In this document: positions 48,674 to 49,278 of the stretch, piece after piece
Layout of the letters: every line of letters starts with the position of its first letter
Numbering within the stretch: the stretch's first letter is position 1
Assembly: GCA_900546745.1 (NCBI GenBank)
Contig: URDT01000005.1
Span: 1 to 49,278 of the forward strand
Direction: 5' to 3'
Source of the DNA: an uncultured Mycoplasmatota bacterium
GTDB taxonomy: Bacteria > Bacillota_I > Bacilli_A > RF39 > UBA660
DNA length: 49,278 nucleotides
Made by a program: the position numbers and the translations under genes
The notes under the pieces: generated by a model
What the model was told of the DNA's origin: nothing
Database searches by the model: none
Seen by the model: the letters and a program-made list of their open reading frames with translations, nothing else

Positions 48674-48748
48674 TGCCTCGTAGCCAAGTGGTAAGGCATC
48701 AGACTTTGACTCTGACATGCGTTAGTTCGAATCTAACCGAGGCAGCCA
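48674..48748 (+). tRNA. tRNA-Gln (TTG)
   Basis: Acceptor TGCCTCG pairs with CGAGGCA; anticodon loop CTTTGAC; discriminator G; CCA encoded. Confidence 0.97.
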
Positions 48749-48760
48749 TCTTTAATATAT

Positions 48761-48836
48761 GATCTGTTAGCTCAGTCGGTAGAGCATTTGACTTTTAATC
48801 AAAGGGTCATGAGTTCGAATCTCATACAGGTCACCA
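48761..48836 (+). tRNA. tRNA-Lys (TTT)
   Basis: Acceptor GATCTGT with ACAGGTC (one G-U); anticodon loop CTTTTAA; CCA encoded. Confidence 0.97.
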
Positions 48837-48839
48837 TGT

Positions 48840-48928
48840 GCCTGAGTGGCGGAATTGGTAGACGCACAGGACTTAAAATCCTGCGAGAATCAACCCTCGT
48901 GCCGGTTCAAGTCCGGCCTTAGGCACCA
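48840..48928 (+). tRNA. tRNA-Leu (TAA)
   Basis: Acceptor GCCTGAG with CTTAGGC (one G-U); anticodon loop CTTAAAA; long variable arm; CCA encoded. Confidence 0.97.
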
Positions 48929-48934
48929 TCATAT

Positions 48935-49027
48935 GGAGGAATACCCAAGTCTGGTTGAAGGGACCGGTCTTGAAAACCGGGAGGTCGTGCAAACGGCGCA
49001 GGGGTTCGAATCCCTTTTCCTCCGCCA
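48935..49027 (+). tRNA. tRNA-Ser (TGA)
   Basis: Acceptor GGAGGAA with TTCCTCC; anticodon loop CTTGAAA; long variable arm; discriminator G; CCA encoded. Confidence 0.97.
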
Positions 49028-49048
49028 CTTTTATTATTTATATGATAT

Positions 49049-49124
49049 CGCGGGATGGAGCAGTTGGTAGCTCGTTGGGCTCATAACCCAGAGGTCGGAG
49101 GTTCGAGTCCTCCTCCCGCAACCA
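49049..49124 (+). tRNA. Initiator tRNA-fMet (CAT)
   Basis: The first pair of the acceptor is a C-A mismatch (CGCGGGA/TCCCGCA) and the anticodon stem has GGG/CCC, both marks of the initiator. Anticodon loop CTCATAA; CCA encoded. Confidence 0.96.
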
Positions 49125-49125
49125 T

Positions 49126-49202
49126 GGTTCCGTGGTGCAGCTGGTTAACACGTCTGCCTGTCACGCAGAAGATCGCGGGTTCGAGCCCCGTCGGAACCGC
49201 CA
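49126..49202 (+). tRNA. tRNA-Asp (GTC)
   Basis: Acceptor GGTTCCG pairs with CGGAACC; anticodon loop CTGTCAC; discriminator G; CCA encoded. Confidence 0.97.
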
Positions 49203-49207
49203 TATTT

Positions 49208-49278
49208 GGTTTCATAGCTCAGTCGGTAGAGCAAAGGACTGAAAATCCTTGTGTCGGTGGTTCGATTCCACCTGGAAC
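49208..49278 (+). tRNA. tRNA-Phe (GAA), cut by the window end
   Basis: Starts GGTTTCA; anticodon loop CTGAAAA. The sequence ends within the 3' acceptor strand (TGGAAC), so the last acceptor base, discriminator and CCA are outside the window. Confidence 0.93.

Noticed and set aside
48451..48718. Two minus-strand ORFs with peptides such as REGFEPS and DLNPEPTDYKS
   Set aside because: They are antisense to the tRNA genes. Such peptides are well-known false proteins from tRNA T-arms.
48846..49070. Plus-strand ORF through tRNA-Leu and tRNA-Ser
   Set aside because: It only translates tRNA genes and their spacers.

Overview
The window is a continuous piece of an AT-rich bacterial chromosome that reads with the standard bacterial code: TAA, TAG and TGA all end genes, and TGG is the only Trp codon assumed. 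Shine-Dalgarno sites (AGGAGG, GGTGG) are strong, promoters are of the sigma-A type, all complete tRNAs encode CCA, and the gene order is that of Bacillota. Low GC, the ychF-rpsF-ssb-rpsR order next to parAB, collagen-like and CwlD-like genes and an agr locus suggest a Bacilli-like gut lineage (Erysipelotrichia/RF39-like is my inference). TGA is a stop, so this is not a code-4 mollicute.

Layout. 1-7.1 kb: the end of parA, then parB, mscS, a DUF951 gene and an AbgT-type transporter; ychF and a BI-1 family gene; rpsF-ssb-rpsR behind an S6:S18-type leader; and a broken gene. 7.1-21.3 kb: the full S10-spc-alpha ribosomal superoperon behind a multi-hairpin leader, including secY, adk, map, infA, rpmJ and rpoA. 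rpmD (L30) is absent and rplE carries an in-frame TAG 13 codons before its normal end. 21.4-26.3 kb: an SDR oxidoreductase, a prepilin, two ECF-type ATPases without ecfT, truA, and rplM-rpsI behind an L13-type leader. 26.3-34.9 kb is accessory: a methyltransferase, two paralogous small HTH regulators opposite a 54-residue ORF, a collagen-like protein, a membrane-anchored Cys-repeat protein, a CwlD-type amidase, an Abi_2/HEPN protein, a secreted thioredoxin-like protein, a Ca2+-type P-ATPase and an orphan AbiEi-like protein.

34.9-39.1 kb is a complete agr-type quorum-sensing locus: agrA and two tandem agrC paralogs on the plus strand converge on agrB-agrD on the minus strand. agrD is only 40 codons long. 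39.4-48.4 kb holds csp, hpf, secA, a YjjX-like NTPase with an apparent ATT start, a 577-base non-coding stretch with a decayed SEC-C coding remnant and TGTCCAC repeats, a PH-domain gene, trpS with a Cys cluster like those of Fe-S TrpRS enzymes, a DUF1292-like gene, an unrecognised gene, a NifU-type gene with a long structured leader, and an S1-domain gene. 48.4-49.3 kb is a tRNA cluster: Val, Thr, Tyr, Gln, Lys, Leu, Ser, fMet, Asp and a truncated Phe.

The most notable points are the TAG in rplE, the agr locus with duplicated receptors and an AgrD whose ring may have six residues, the degenerate EcfA1 with no ecfT, the crossing helices between infA and rpmJ, terminators overlapping the next promoter, and the Cys-repeat protein whose two modules differ only at silent sites.
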